DNA of 64,000 bases from the NCBI GenBank assembly GCA_963716525.1, contig OY970315.1, positions 2,170,001-2,234,000 on the forward strand. Direction: 5' to 3'. Both the position numbers and the translations under genes were made by a program. The notes beneath the pieces were generated by a model. The model made no database searches and was not told the origin of the DNA. It was given only the letters and a program-made list of their open reading frames with translations. Below are positions 42,579 through 51,127 of the stretch, piece after piece (position 1 is the stretch's first letter; every line of letters starts with the position of its first letter). The DNA comes from JBBREP01 sp963716525 (lineage in GTDB: Bacteria; Actinomycetota; Acidimicrobiia; IMCC26256; PALSA-610).

Positions 42579-43852
42579 CCGCAGCGAGCAACGACCGGCG
42601 CCCGAGCGTCGACACGCGCACGAGATCCTTTGGAGACGTACCGGCGGTCGATCCCACCACGTTCTGGTCGGACGAATGGGCCGGCGCGCTGGCGCGCCAC
42701 GGCGCGCGCGCTGCTGATGACGCGCGACGCCTCGACCTGCCGCCCCTCACCATCGCGGTCGAAGGCGACGAGTGGACGCTGCGCCTCGACGAGGGGTCGC
42801 TCACGGTCGATCGGGGCGCGCCGGCCGGGACGGCGCGGCGCGTCGTCCTCGCCCGCGATGCGTTTGTCGACCTCGTCCGCGAGCGTCGCACTGCACTCGG
42901 GCTCGTGATCGCCGGCCGTGTCGAGGCCGACCCGGTCTCGAACGAGACCTTCTGCGCGTGGGACCCGGTACTGCGGTCGGTGATCGACGGCCGGGCTGTG
43001 TACGCGCCCGGTGAGGTATCGCTGCGAGCGCGCGACGGGAGCGCGCTCGACCTTCACGAGCGGTTCCGGTTGGGCGAGCGCGACGGCGACGCCGCGCACT
43101 TCCTCGCCGAGGCCGGTTTCCTGCTGCTGGAGGGCGTGTGCACCGCCGACGAGGTGGACGCGATCGACGCCGATCTCGCACGTGCCGTCGAGCGAGCAAC
43201 GCCGAACGACGGCGCGTCGTGGTGGGCAGCCACCGACACCGGTGCGCGCTACCCGTGCCGAATCCTCGATCTCGCGCAGCAGTCGCCCGCACTCCGTGCG
43301 CTGTTCGACGATCCGCGCTACGTGGCGATCGGCGAGCTGCTCGGCGACGGCCACCGTCCGGGCGACCCGTTCGGCGAGCACTTCGCCGGTGTGACCGCCG
43401 AAGGGCTCACCAAGCGCGTCGGGTCGGTCGAGGGGTTGGCGTGCCTGCCGTGGCACAAGGACTGTGACCGCGGTGGTCACTCGATGTTCTGCTCGGGGCT
43501 CACGATCGGGATCTGCCTCACACCTGTCGACGAGGCACATGGTGGCCTCGACGTGGTCGCCGGCTCGCACCGCGCCAACATCGCCCGCGCCCAGGTCGAT
43601 CGCACGCTCGACCTGCCGTGCGTCGCACTGGGCGCCGCGCGCGGTGATCTCACAGTGCACATGTCGTGCACGTTGCACCGCTCGACGCATCCTTCGACCC
43701 ACGAACGCCGCGTCGCCTACACCGGCTTCGCGCTGCCGCCGCGCGCCGGCGACCGGCACACGGCGGAGGCCCAGCCGCGCCTGCGGCGCGAGCGTGCCGC
43801 CATCGGCGAGCCGGACACCCCGGCACGCCTCGCGCCGCAGCCAGGCGCATGA
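42575..43852 (+). CDS. PhyH-family dioxygenase with N-terminal SCP2-like extension
   Basis: 425 residues. The first about 140 (PLTIAVEGDEWTLRLDEGSL, RRVVLARDAFVDLVRER) look like a sterol-carrier-like alpha-beta domain. The catalytic part follows, with HxD in LPWHKDCDRGGH and the distal His in VHMSCTLHRS. AHGGLDVVAGSHRANI contributes the 2-oxoglutarate region. The lipid-binding-like head suggests a hydrophobic or sterol-type substrate. Part of the 41281-44703 operon with a dehydrogenase and an SDR. Confidence 0.78.
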   Translation: MTAASNDRRPSVDTRTRSFGDVPAVDPTTFWSDEWAGALARHGARAADDARRLDLPPLTIAVEGDEWTLRLDEGSLTVDRGAPAGTARRVVLARDAFVDLVRERRTALGLVIAGRVEADPVSNETFCAWDPVLRSVIDGRAVYAPGEVSLRARDGSALDLHERFRLGERDGDAAHFLAEAGFLLLEGVCTADEVDAIDADLARAVERATPNDGASWWAATDTGARYPCRILDLAQQSPALRALFDDPRYVAIGELLGDGHRPGDPFGEHFAGVTAEGLTKRVGSVEGLACLPWHKDCDRGGHSMFCSGLTIGICLTPVDEAHGGLDVVAGSHRANIARAQVDRTLDLPCVALGAARGDLTVHMSCTLHRSTHPSTHERRVAYTGFALPPRAGDRHTAEAQPRLRRERAAIGEPDTPARLAPQPGA

Positions 43853-44703
43853 GCACGGTCTCGGTCATCACGGGCGCGGCGGGCGCGATGGGAGCTGCGT
43901 GCGCCCGCGCCGTCGCGCCAGCAGTCGATGCCGTGCTGCTCACCGACAGGAACGAGCAACTGCTGCTCGAGATCGCGGCATCGCTCGAGCGCGAGACGAC
44001 GACGAAGGTGTGCACCGACGCCCGCGACCTCACCGGCGACGGCGCCGTCGCCGCGCTCGCGGCGCAGGCGGACGACCTCGGGACGCTGCACTCGCTCGTC
44101 CACGCGGCAGGGTTGTCGCCGTCGATGGCCGGCTGGCGCGAGATTCTGCGGGTCGACCTTGTCGCGACCGCGATGCTCCTCGACGGTTTCCTTCCGCGTG
44201 TCGCTGCGGGCAGCGTCGCGGTGTGCCTCGCGTCGGTGTCCGGTCACATGGGCGCGTTCGACCCCGCGGTCGACGCCGTGCTCGATGAACCGCTCGCCGG
44301 TGAGCTCGAAGCACGTTTCCAGGCGGCCGTGGGTGCGGAGCCGGATCCCGGGGCCACATACCGGCTGGCCAAGCGGGGCGTCATCCGCCTGTGCGAGCGC
44401 GCCGCGGTTGCGTGGGGCGCGCGCGGCGGCCGGGTGCTCTCGCTGTCGCCCGGTCTCGTCGACACCGCTATGGGGCGGCTCGAGCTCGTGCACAACCCGA
44501 TCAAGGAGTGGCTCGCGGGAATCACGCCGGTCGGCGGCCACCGCCCCGGCAGCGAGACCGTCCTTCCCGGCCGCATCGACGACATCGCGCGCACCGTCAC
44601 GTTCCTCTGTTCCGGTGCCGCCGCGTTCATCTCGGGTTGCGACATCCGCGTCGACGGCGGCCTCGCAGCCGCGTTGCAGCACCAGCCTGAGCGCACGACC
44701 TGA
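43849..44703 (+). CDS. SDR family oxidoreductase
   Basis: 284 residues. Cofactor motif ITGAAGAMGAACA, Ser in LASVSGHMGA, and Tyr171/Lys175 in YRLAK. The insert between Ser and Tyr (about 25 residues, DPAVDAVLDEPLAGELEARF) is like 3-alpha-hydroxysteroid dehydrogenase/carbonyl reductases. C-terminal FISGCDIRVDGG. Coupled to the dioxygenase by ATGA, so it likely oxidises the hydroxyl group made upstream. Confidence 0.85.
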   Translation: MSTVSVITGAAGAMGAACARAVAPAVDAVLLTDRNEQLLLEIAASLERETTTKVCTDARDLTGDGAVAALAAQADDLGTLHSLVHAAGLSPSMAGWREILRVDLVATAMLLDGFLPRVAAGSVAVCLASVSGHMGAFDPAVDAVLDEPLAGELEARFQAAVGAEPDPGATYRLAKRGVIRLCERAAVAWGARGGRVLSLSPGLVDTAMGRLELVHNPIKEWLAGITPVGGHRPGSETVLPGRIDDIARTVTFLCSGAAAFISGCDIRVDGGLAAALQHQPERTT

Positions 44704-44715
44704 CAGGAGAGATCA

Positions 44716-45135
44716 GTGGCCGAGTACGACGACACGCGTGACCGGACGCGGGCGGCGATCACCGAGGAACGCACCGCAACCGGCCGGAGCCGGTACCGCG
44801 AGGTGATGGTGTCGGAAGCGCCGCCGCCGCTGACTCCGTATCTCGCCCGCGGCGTCGTCGATTCGGTGTTCGGAGAGCTCTGGGACCGCCCCGGGCTCTC
44901 ACGACGCGACCGGCGGTGGATCACCCTTGCGTGCGTGGGCGCCGCCGCGGTCGACGTGCCGATCCAGCAGCACGTGTATGCCGCCCTTGCAAGCGGTGAC
45001 GTCACCCGCGAGGAGATGCAGGAGTTCGTGCTGCACTTCGCCTACTACGCGGGTTGGCCGCGCGCGTCGGCGCTCGAAGCCGCGTACTACCAGGCGGTCA
45101 CCCGGCTCGACGCCAATGGCGCCGAGCCGGGATAG
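44716..45135 (+). CDS. carboxymuconolactone decarboxylase/AhpD-like protein
   Basis: 139 residues from GTG 44716, with AGGAGAG upstream. All-helical CMD fold: LSRRDRRWITLACVGAAAV, then IQQHVYAALASGDVTREEMQEFVLHFAYYAGWPRA. The CxxC of true AhpD is absent, so it is closer to gamma-carboxymuconolactone decarboxylases or related isomerases. Fifth gene of the operon. Substrate unknown. Confidence 0.82.
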   Translation: MAEYDDTRDRTRAAITEERTATGRSRYREVMVSEAPPPLTPYLARGVVDSVFGELWDRPGLSRRDRRWITLACVGAAAVDVPIQQHVYAALASGDVTREEMQEFVLHFAYYAGWPRASALEAAYYQAVTRLDANGAEPG

Positions 45136-45159
45136 GACCTGCCGGACTCTGCCGCCGGG

Positions 45160-46692
45160 CTATGCGCCGACGTGCGAGACCTGGGTGCCGGTGCCCAGCG
45201 CGGCGGCCACCGCCCTCGGCAGCGGGCCGGGCCGTGCCACGGGCGCGCCCTTGGCGAGGGTGAAGTTGTAGCTCGACGGGGCGACGAACAGCTTGGCGAA
45301 CGACCAGGCATCGGCCGAGCGGCTCGATCCCTCTCGGTGCGTCGCCTTCTGGAACGCCGCGAGGCTCGTGTATCCACCCCGCGTGGTCGCCGACGCCTGC
45401 GTGTACGCGAGGTACTTCGGCCGGCCGACGTTCGCGCGGCCGTACACGTTGTGGTCGTCGTAGCTGAGCATCCTCGTGGTGGTGAGGTGCGCGGGATGGT
45501 GGAGGTCGAAGCTGTAGAGCACGTACTTCTGGGCGTTCGTGCCGGCCATGAAGACGTTGTTGCCGAGCGAGATGTTCGTGCTGTCGCTCGTGGCCAGACC
45601 GCTCGTGTGCCGCGGGTCCTCGTAGACGCCGATCTGCGCCCATCCGTTGCCGGCGATGGTGTTGTTGTAGACCGCGGCATCGTTCGCGCCCGACAGCTTG
45701 AGCCCGTCGCGACCGTTGTTGACGATCACGTTCTCGGCTACGACCGAGTGACCGGACACCTCGATGGCCAGACCGTGGCCCTTGTTGAGCAGGATGCGGT
45801 TGCTGATGACGAACTGGTTCGCGCTCTGCTGGTCGAACCACAGTGCGTTGCTGTCGTTGTCGTGGAAGTCGTTGCCACGGAACACCGTGTTGACCGTCTT
45901 CGTGACCTTCACGCCGCTGAGTTGCGCGGTCGGCGATGGTGCGATCGAACGGTGCAGGTTGTTCGAGAAGCTGACCACGTTGTGCTCGAAGTCGAGGCCG
46001 TTGGCACGGTGCGCGTTCATGCCAGACCCGCCGCTGTTGATGATCATCGAGTTGATGACGACGACGTTGGTGCCGTAGATGCCGATCCCACGCCCGGCGC
46101 TGTATGCGATCGTGTCGCTGTCGAGCGTCACGCTCTTGCCGCTCACGGTGATCGCGTCGTTCTTCGCCGTGCCCCAGTACTCGAAGCCGATGCCGCGGAT
46201 GTAGCTACCGGCACCACCCGAACCGATGGTGAGTGCCGTGCCCCTGCGGGCGCCCTTGATCCACGGTGCCTCGTGCGGGTACGCCTGGATGATGACGCGG
46301 CGGCGCAACGAGCCCAGCGACTGGTTGTACGTGCCGCCGCGGAGCACGACGGTGCCACCCGACGGCACGACGCTCAGTGCCTTGTGGATCGTGGCGAACG
46401 GCGCGCTCACCGAGCCGGGATTGCTGTCACGCCCTCCCGGCGCCACGAACCGCGCGCCCGAAGGGATCGGGAAGCTCGTGTTGCGAATCGCAAGGGCCTG
46501 GTGGCCGGCTGCTGCCTGCGGCGCGGCGCCGTGCGGCTGTGCCGCGCTCGACACGTGTGCCGCGATGCCGGTGGCCGCGAGTGCCGTGCCGGCCACCGCG
46601 CTCGCCACTCGTGTGAAGCGTGCGCGGCGCCGAGCGCCGATCGAACGACTGTTGCGGGCAACGCGCATGTGAGCGCGCATCGAAGTTGACAT
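45160..46692 (-). CDS. secreted right-handed parallel beta-helix protein
   Basis: 510 residues. Long basic N-region and hydrophobic core (RVASAVAGTALAATGIAAHVSSAA) as signal peptide, then DSNPGSVSAPFATIHKALSVVPSGGTVVLRGG, the start of pectate-lyase-like beta-helices. Repeated PbH1 rungs follow (GIGIYGTNVVVINSMIINSGG, AVYNNTIAGNGWAQIG). Such proteins are polysaccharide lyases/hydrolases or surface adhesins; no catalytic cluster is obvious. It is preceded by a 356-base leader containing a nested dyad. Confidence 0.85.
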   Translation of the reverse strand: MSTSMRAHMRVARNSRSIGARRRARFTRVASAVAGTALAATGIAAHVSSAAQPHGAAPQAAAGHQALAIRNTSFPIPSGARFVAPGGRDSNPGSVSAPFATIHKALSVVPSGGTVVLRGGTYNQSLGSLRRRVIIQAYPHEAPWIKGARRGTALTIGSGGAGSYIRGIGFEYWGTAKNDAITVSGKSVTLDSDTIAYSAGRGIGIYGTNVVVINSMIINSGGSGMNAHRANGLDFEHNVVSFSNNLHRSIAPSPTAQLSGVKVTKTVNTVFRGNDFHDNDSNALWFDQQSANQFVISNRILLNKGHGLAIEVSGHSVVAENVIVNNGRDGLKLSGANDAAVYNNTIAGNGWAQIGVYEDPRHTSGLATSDSTNISLGNNVFMAGTNAQKYVLYSFDLHHPAHLTTTRMLSYDDHNVYGRANVGRPKYLAYTQASATTRGGYTSLAAFQKATHREGSSRSADAWSFAKLFVAPSSYNFTLAKGAPVARPGPLPRAVAAALGTGTQVSHVGA

Positions 46693-47048
46693 TGAACGAG
46701 ACAGGGTGCTGCTCCCTCGACAGGCCCTCTTGATGGGCCACCGCCGCTCTGAAGTGCGGCAACGTACTGTCTATCGACGAGCATTCGGGTGCTCTGCGCC
46801 AAGGGTTTGCGAGTCTTTGCCAAACGCTGGGCAACCCCTGCAAACGTTGGAAGTTCAGGTCGCCACAAAGGCGACATTGGTGTTGAAGGTGGCAACACTG
46901 GTGGCGGTGTGGCGCCTGCGCAGCAGATCGCCCGGCCGGCGTCCCGTACCGAGCAAATGTCGAGAATGCGCACAATGACCGGGTTCTGCGTCCGGCGCGA
47001 CGAGGAGCGCGATGTCGACGATGTGAGGACCGCGAAGGCGGCGCGCTG
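46693..47048. other. 356-base non-coding region with nested dyad
   Basis: Lower in GC than its surroundings. It lies upstream of the beta-helix gene and downstream of the TauD gene. ORFs here are short and lack ribosome sites. Nested inverted repeats occur at 46805-46845: outer GTTTGC/GCAAAC and inner TTGCC/GGCAA. This is likely the long 5' leader or control region of the beta-helix gene. Confidence 0.45.
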
Positions 47049-48071
47049 CTAATTGACGCGCATGCGACTCGCGCTGCGGTTGGCTTCCCAGTGCGTGCGG
47101 TGATGCTGGAAGTAGGGCGGGCGATCAGCGAGCACCGTGGTCTCGAGCCACAAGCGTTTGAGATGGCGCACCGCGCCGGAGTCGCGATCGTCTGCGTACG
47201 CGGTGCGCCCGTGCAGCACGTGGTAGTTGTCGATGAACTGCATGTCACCGGGCCGCAGTTCCATCGCCAGATGATGTTGCGGTTCGTCGGCCATCGCAAC
47301 CACCGCGTCCAGCGCTTCGCGGTGCAACGCGTCGATGCGCGGCGCGTCGGCGTGTCGTTGTGACGCGAGGATGTACGGCGGGATGCACCGGCAGAACAGG
47401 CGGTCGTTCCACTCGGTGAACACCGGCACCGTGTAATACGGCTGGCCGCCAGCCGGTTGCTCGCCCCGGAAGTCGTACGGGTACGGGTCGTACAGCGCGG
47501 CGGCGAGATCGGGGCGCTCGCGTACGAGGCGGTTGTGGATCGTCACCGAGTTCGCGACCTTCGAGAGACCGCCGGCGCGCCCGTTGGCGAGACACATCAG
47601 ACCGACGAGATCGGAGCCGTCGCAGTGGAAGGGGAGCGGCACGCCGCCGAGCTCGTTGCCGCGCGCGTTCGGGTCGTTCACCGATCGCTGCTGGTCGGTC
47701 ACGTCGCCGAGCACGTGACCATGGTGGTTCTGTGCCCACGGGAGACCGAGGTGTGTGCCGAGACCCCAATAGAGCATTTCCATCTCGGGCTGGTCGTACG
47801 CACTGCGATCGATGCCGCGGATGCGCACGAAGCCGCGACCGTTGATCAACTCCTCCTCGATGCGCTGCAGGCGGGCCGAGAGCACCGGCAGCGGAAAGTC
47901 GTCCTTGGTGATGTCGAGCACGTCGCTCGACTTCGCGAGAGCGGTACGCAGCGCACCGTCGAGCTCGGTGAGCTCGCGGTGGTCGAGCACCTCCGTCCAT
48001 GCGGTCTCGTCGCGTACGGCATCGGCCGTCCACTCGCATTGCGGTTCCAGGATGCGGGGAACGTGCGTCAT
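47049..48071 (-). CDS. TauD/TfdA-family Fe(II)/2-oxoglutarate dioxygenase
   Basis: 340 residues. Iron ligands: HxD in PLPFHCDGSDLVGL and distal His in IDNYHVLHGRTAY, with the 2-oxoglutarate Arg in HLKRLWLET. RGFVRIRGIDRSAYDQ and YWGLGTHLGLPWAQN are typical of the TauD superfamily. ATG 48071 overlaps the aminoacylase TGA by four bases. Likely hydroxylates an amino acid or a taurine-like substrate released by its partner. Confidence 0.88.
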   Translation of the reverse strand: MTHVPRILEPQCEWTADAVRDETAWTEVLDHRELTELDGALRTALAKSSDVLDITKDDFPLPVLSARLQRIEEELINGRGFVRIRGIDRSAYDQPEMEMLYWGLGTHLGLPWAQNHHGHVLGDVTDQQRSVNDPNARGNELGGVPLPFHCDGSDLVGLMCLANGRAGGLSKVANSVTIHNRLVRERPDLAAALYDPYPYDFRGEQPAGGQPYYTVPVFTEWNDRLFCRCIPPYILASQRHADAPRIDALHREALDAVVAMADEPQHHLAMELRPGDMQFIDNYHVLHGRTAYADDRDSGAVRHLKRLWLETTVLADRPPYFQHHRTHWEANRSASRMRVN

Positions 48072-49783
48072 GAGCTCGCCTCGGGGTGCTGTGGGTCGGG
48101 TCGTTGATGGCGGACGAGTCGCCCGGGGAGCGCGCCGGTGTGCTCGCCGCGCGCGATCGTCTCGGTGCCCGCCACGAACGTGTGCACGTAGCCCCGTGCG
48201 CCCTGCACGAAACGCCGGCCACCCGCGGGCAGGTCGGCCACGATGTGCGGCGCGAGCGCGCCGAGCTCGTCGCGATCGATCACGTTGACATCGGCGCGGT
48301 ATCCGGGAGCGAGCAGGCCGCGGTCGAGCAGGCCCACGGTCTCCGCAGTGGCGCGGCACTGCTGCTGCACCAACCACTCGATCGTGAACGGTGCACGACC
48401 GTGGTGCTCGCGTGACCAGTGGTCGAGCAGCGTGGTGGGAAAGCTTGCATCACAGATCGTGCCGACGTGCGCGCCGCCGTCACCGAGGCCGGGCACCGTG
48501 TGCGGGTGCGCGAGCATCTCTCCGGCCGCGTCGAGACTCCCGTCGAAGTAGTTGAGGAACGGCATGTAGAGGAGGGCGCGGCCACCCTCGCGGAGCAGCA
48601 GATCGACGAGTAGCCCGAGCGGGTCGGTGCGGTCTCGTTCGGCACGCGCGGCGATGCTCGTGTGCGGTGCCGGCTCGTAATCGGGTGGGTCGCCGAGCAC
48701 GAACAGGCGGTCGAGCGGCAGGCGCACACCCGCCGCTGCGAGCTCACCGACGAGAGCCGAGCGCGTCGACGGCTCGGAGAGGTGCGCCGCCCGTTGCTGC
48801 AGCGGCAGGGTCGCGACCGCGGCATACGTGGCGAGGTGCCGGAGAGGGTTCACCGAGCCTTCCATCCCCACGAGCACGCCGACGGCCCGCGGCGCCACCT
48901 GCGCACGCATCGTGAGGCCGGCCCCGTGCGCGCGGTCGAGCAGGTCGAGCTGTGCGCGGTAGCGCGTACCGGGACTCGACTGCGCGAGCGAGAACGACAG
49001 CGGCCGTCGCGACGTGCGCATCATCTCGAGGAACGTGTCGGCCTCGTGGTCGAAGTCGCGGAAGTCGGTGACCACCTGCAGCACTCCCGCGCCCGTTGCA
49101 CCCACGGCGCGCGCGATGCCCACGAGCTCTTCGCGCGCGGCGGTGAGTGTGGGAGTGGGCTCGCCGCGGCTCGTGCGATGGTTCACGGTGCGCGATGTGG
49201 TGAAACCGAGGGCGCCGGCGCCGATGCCGGCTGCGGCGATGCGGCCCATCGCGTCGATCTCCTCGGCCGACGCCGGCTCGCGGTCGGCTCCGCGCCGGCC
49301 CATCACGTAGAGCCGCAGCGGTCCGTGGCATACCTGTGTGGCCACGTCGATGTCGAAGCGGCGGGCCTCGAGCACGTCGAGGAAGTCGCCGATGCTTTCC
49401 CAGTTCCAGCTCAGGCCCTCGTGCAGCACGGTGCCGGGCAGGTCCTCCACGCCTTCCATCAGCTCGACGAGTTGCTCCTGGTCGCCCGGGCGCACCGGCG
49501 CGAAGCCGACACCGCAGTTGCCGGCGACCACGGTGGTGACGCCGTGCGCCGACGAAGGGAGCAGCCGGTCGTCCCACGTCGCCTGGCCGTCGTAGTGCGT
49601 GTGGATGTCGACGAAACCGGGTGTGACGAGCGCGCCGGCGGCATCGACCGTTCGAATGGCGCGCTCGCTGACGCGGCCCACGGCGACGATGACGCCGTCG
49701 CGGACCGCGACGTCGGCGGTGCGTGCCGGCGCACCGGTACCGTCGACGACGACGCCACCCCGGATCAGCAAGTCGATCGTCAT
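48068..49783 (-). CDS. N-acyl-D-amino acid deacylase family amidohydrolase
   Basis: 571 residues. Amidohydrolase start LLIRGGVVVDGTGAPARTADVAVRDG, metal site VTPGFVDIHTHYDGQ, VVAGNCGVGFAP and a long C-terminal GDGGAHVGTICDASFPTTLLDHW. It removes acyl groups from N-acyl-D-amino acids or related N-acyl compounds. First gene of the pair with the TauD enzyme, divergent from a TetR gene across an 82-base region holding an 18-bp palindrome. Confidence 0.88.
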   Translation of the reverse strand: MTIDLLIRGGVVVDGTGAPARTADVAVRDGVIVAVGRVSERAIRTVDAAGALVTPGFVDIHTHYDGQATWDDRLLPSSAHGVTTVVAGNCGVGFAPVRPGDQEQLVELMEGVEDLPGTVLHEGLSWNWESIGDFLDVLEARRFDIDVATQVCHGPLRLYVMGRRGADREPASAEEIDAMGRIAAAGIGAGALGFTTSRTVNHRTSRGEPTPTLTAAREELVGIARAVGATGAGVLQVVTDFRDFDHEADTFLEMMRTSRRPLSFSLAQSSPGTRYRAQLDLLDRAHGAGLTMRAQVAPRAVGVLVGMEGSVNPLRHLATYAAVATLPLQQRAAHLSEPSTRSALVGELAAAGVRLPLDRLFVLGDPPDYEPAPHTSIAARAERDRTDPLGLLVDLLLREGGRALLYMPFLNYFDGSLDAAGEMLAHPHTVPGLGDGGAHVGTICDASFPTTLLDHWSREHHGRAPFTIEWLVQQQCRATAETVGLLDRGLLAPGYRADVNVIDRDELGALAPHIVADLPAGGRRFVQGARGYVHTFVAGTETIARGEHTGALPGRLVRHQRPDPQHPEASS

Positions 49784-49818
49784 CGCGCTCCCTCCGGCCG
49801 TGGCCTATGGCACTCATC

Positions 49819-49836
49819 AGTGTCATGCATGACACT
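49819..49836. promoter_or_regulatory. 18-bp perfect palindrome, probable TetR operator
   Basis: AGTGTCATGCATGACACT lies in the 82-base gap between the divergent deacylase and TetR genes. A further TGTCA at 49843 makes a second, overlapping inverted pair with TGACAC. Position and symmetry fit autoregulation by the TetR at 49866 and control of the deacylase/TauD operon. Confidence 0.65.
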
Positions 49837-49865
49837 ACGAGATGTCAAGTTGCTAGCTTTGGTCC

Positions 49866-50475
49866 GTGGTGGTGGACGCCGACTCCTCGCTCGCCGGCGC
49901 CAAGCGCCGCGCCGCGTCGGAGCACCTACTCACCGCCACGCGCCGGCTCGTCGGCTTGCGCGGACTCGACGTGACGATGGACGAGATCGCCGAGGCCTCG
50001 GGCGTGAGCCGGCGCACGCTCTTTCGGCATTTCGAGACGCGGGAGCGGCTCATTGCCGCAGCCTTCGCGCTCGGTATGCAGCGGTATGGCGAGCGGCTCC
50101 CGGCGTACGACGGCCGCGACTGGCGCGGCGTGGCTACGCGCCACCTGCGAGGCCGCGCACCGGATGAACGCCTCCTACGGCCCCGGCTACTGGCAGCTCA
50201 CCACGCGTCGCGACCTGCCCGACGAGCTGGCTCGGGTCGAGCGACGCCGGCGTGCCGCGCGCCGGGCGGCGATGGCGCGCATCACCGACACGCTGTGGCG
50301 CGCCGCCGGCCACACCGGTGCCGCGCCACCGCAGCTCGCCACCGCGGTCGGTGCGCACCTCAGCGCGCACTTCACCGCCGCGGTGGTCACCGATGTGGGT
50401 CGCGGCTGGCAGGTCGCCGCCGACGCGGCCTACGTGGCGATCGCCGACGCGCTGGAACGACCCGCACGCGCCTGA
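49866..50475 (+). CDS. TetR/AcrR family regulator, frameshifted
   Basis: About 202 residues after repair. The N-terminal helix-turn-helix is intact (LLTATRRLVGLRGLDVTMDEIAEASGVSRRTLFRHFETRERL). The frame shifts near 50127 (one extra base in GCGGCG), after which AWLRATCEAAHRMNASYGPGYW continues to the end in the other frame. The C-terminal ligand domain has ELARVERRRRAARRAAMARI. It is divergent from the deacylase gene, with the palindrome at 49819 as likely operator. Confidence 0.82.
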
Positions 50476-50526
50476 TGCGCGGCCGCGCCGGCCGCAGCCG
50501 CGGGAAGGACCTCCGCGGCATGGGCC

Positions 50527-50541
50527 GGGACGTCCGACCCT
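50527..50541 (+). promoter_or_regulatory. DevR/DosR-like box
   Basis: GGGACGTCCGACCCT matches GGGAC-N4-G-N-CCC. Its centre is about 43 bases ahead of a plausible transcript start near 50577 (CACACT at about 50566), where DevR activators usually bind. CBS-domain genes are common members of such regulons. Confidence 0.4.
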
Positions 50542-50584
50542 GGTCGGGGCGCGAGCGGCCCGGCACACTGTGCTCGAGACCCGT

Positions 50585-50608
50585 GTCCCGCCCGTGCCCG
50601 GGCGGGAC
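50585..50608 (+). promoter_or_regulatory. perfect ten-base hairpin
   Basis: GTCCCGCCCG and CGGGCGGGAC enclose a TGCC loop between the TetR and CBS genes. There is no T-run. Possible terminator of TetR or leader structure in the CBS transcript, 30 bases before ATG 50638. Confidence 0.45.
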
Positions 50609-50637
50609 GCGCGGAAGCACGCAGGAAGGGAGCCGTG

Positions 50638-51024
50638 ATGAAGGTCGAGTCCCGCATGCGCCGTCCGGCCGTCAGCTGTGCACCCGGAACGAAGCTCGTC
50701 GAGGTTGCACGCATGATGGATTGGAACGACGTCGGCAGCCTGGTGGTCGTCGACGACGACGATCGCATCACGGGGATGGTCACCGACCGTGATCTCGTGC
50801 TCGCTATGGCTCGCGAGCTGTCGTCGAGCACGCCGGTGTGCGAGGTGGCCGCGCAACCGGTGCTCGTGATTGGCGAGCACGAGGACGTATACGACGCCGC
50901 GGCGAAGATGCTGGGCGCACATTGCCGCCGGCTACCCGTGGTGAACGTGACCGGCAAGCTCGTGGGGATGATCGCGCTCGAGGACGTGCTCGGCGAGTTC
51001 GCTCACCGCCCCGCGGCGTCCTAG
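50638..51024 (+). CDS. CBS-pair domain protein
   Basis: 128 residues from ATG 50638 after GGGAG (GTG 50635 possible). Two CBS motifs: AVSCAPGTKLVEVARMMDWNDVGSLVVVDDDDRITGMVTDRDLV and the second half with LPVVNVTGKLVGMIALEDVL. Stand-alone CBS pairs bind adenosine nucleotides and sense energy state. Upstream are a hairpin and a DevR-like box, consistent with hypoxia or stress control. Confidence 0.88.
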   Translation: MKVESRMRRPAVSCAPGTKLVEVARMMDWNDVGSLVVVDDDDRITGMVTDRDLVLAMARELSSSTPVCEVAAQPVLVIGEHEDVYDAAAKMLGAHCRRLPVVNVTGKLVGMIALEDVLGEFAHRPAAS

Positions 51025-51127
51025 CGCGTCCCCGCCCGCCCGGCGTCGGCGATCGATTCTGTGCTTCGCGTGCCCGGCGCGACAAGATGGTGCGGATCGC
51101 CGGACGGCGAATGGACGGGGGAGGGCG

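Noticed and set aside
46706..47052. Two overlapping plus-strand ORFs in the beta-helix leader
   Set aside because: No ribosome sites and no protein-like pattern; better explained as a regulatory leader.
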